Shown: piece by piece, positions 63,985 through 64,000 of the stretch
Layout: each line of letters starts with the position of its first letter
Position numbering within the stretch: position 1 is the stretch's first letter
Notes under the pieces: model-generated
The model's database searches: none
The model's input: the letters and a program-made list of their open reading frames with translations, nothing else
What the model was told of the DNA's origin: nothing
NCBI GenBank assembly: GCA_027422505.1
Contig: JAPQWV010000485.1
Span: 1-64,000, forward strand
Reading direction: 5' to 3'
Source: Craterostigma plantagineum
Lineage: Eukaryota > Streptophyta > Magnoliopsida > Lamiales > Linderniaceae
DNA: 64,000 nt
Made by a program: the position numbers and the translations under genes

Positions 63985-64000
63985 TCCGAAGATGACATCA

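Larger units (their letters stand above)
58393..64000 (-). mobile_element. Tekay/Del-type chromovirus (Gypsy), 3' half
   Basis: A minus-strand element with pol (60899-63984) and a 3' LTR (58393-60864). Pol has the Gypsy order RT, RNase H, integrase and ends with a chromodomain, as in Tekay chromoviruses. A polypurine tract AAGGGGGGGAGGA (60865-60880 region) separates pol from the LTR start TGTAATACCC. Apart from one frame break the coding part is intact, so the copy is fairly young. Gag, most of protease and the 5' LTR lie outside the window. Confidence 0.9.

Overview
The window is plant nuclear DNA, from a flowering plant and most likely a eudicot. The evidence is a plant-type F-box/LRR gene of the FBW2 kind with GT-AG introns, together with plant-specific retrotransposon lineages: Athila and Tat Gypsy elements, a Tekay-type chromovirus, SIRE/Maximus-like and Angela-like Copia elements, and a Cassandra-type LTR carrying 5S rRNA sequence. 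I cannot name the species. About nine tenths of the window is nested, mostly decayed transposable elements. I see no intact host gene, tRNA gene or CRISPR array.

Layout. Positions 1-5395 hold a 29-bp satellite-like array and two related Gypsy LTR units on the minus strand; each LTR is followed by a primer-binding site and a GC-rich tandem-repeat leader. Positions 5396-7534 are unclassified. Positions 7842-8333 are a hAT-type MITE with a perfect 8-bp target duplication. Positions 8449-10311 are an FBW2-like F-box/LRR pseudogene (nonsense codon plus frameshift). A second, more decayed copy of its first exon at 11267-11572 is cut by the LTR of a Tat-type Gypsy element. That Tat element lies on the minus strand: 3' LTR at 11573-12394, an antisense accessory ORF at 12568-16758, and pol at 27640-30582.

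Insertions split the Tat element. The accessory ORF holds a solo Cassandra LTR (13212-14790), which holds a long-inverted-repeat Mutator-like MITE (13283-14443), which holds a second hAT-type MITE (13592-14130). A 10.1-kb Athila element (17423-27564, target duplication CGACC) sits between the accessory ORF and pol. It keeps gag and protease but lacks reverse transcriptase, RNase H and integrase, and it holds a 2-kb solo Angela-like LTR (21777-23787). A 14.1-kb Copia element, SIRE-A (30583-44715, plus strand, target duplication ATCAC, LTRs differing at 3 of 298 sites), follows pol. A further Tat fragment (44721-44831) is interrupted by a second SIRE-like element, SIRE-B (44832-57818, minus strand). 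SIRE-B holds a solo Athila LTR (55604-57280) inside its protease codons. Its 5' side is cut by an Angela-like LTR (57819-58392), which is itself cut by a Tekay-type chromovirus (58393 to the window end, minus strand).

The most notable feature is a long, uncharacterised accessory reading frame between pol and the 3' LTR of both SIRE-like elements. It has at least five blocks in the same order in two diverged elements of opposite orientation, and can be read as one ancestral protein of very roughly 1,000-1,300 residues (inference). Other points worth attention are repeated short motifs in LTRs and untranslated regions (TCACGGCCGTGA at about 73-bp spacing, CCGCGAAA E2F-like octamers, TGTCGA every ~27 bp), the antisense Tat ORF with an apparent small intron, and the four-level nest whose insertion events can be ordered from their target duplications.
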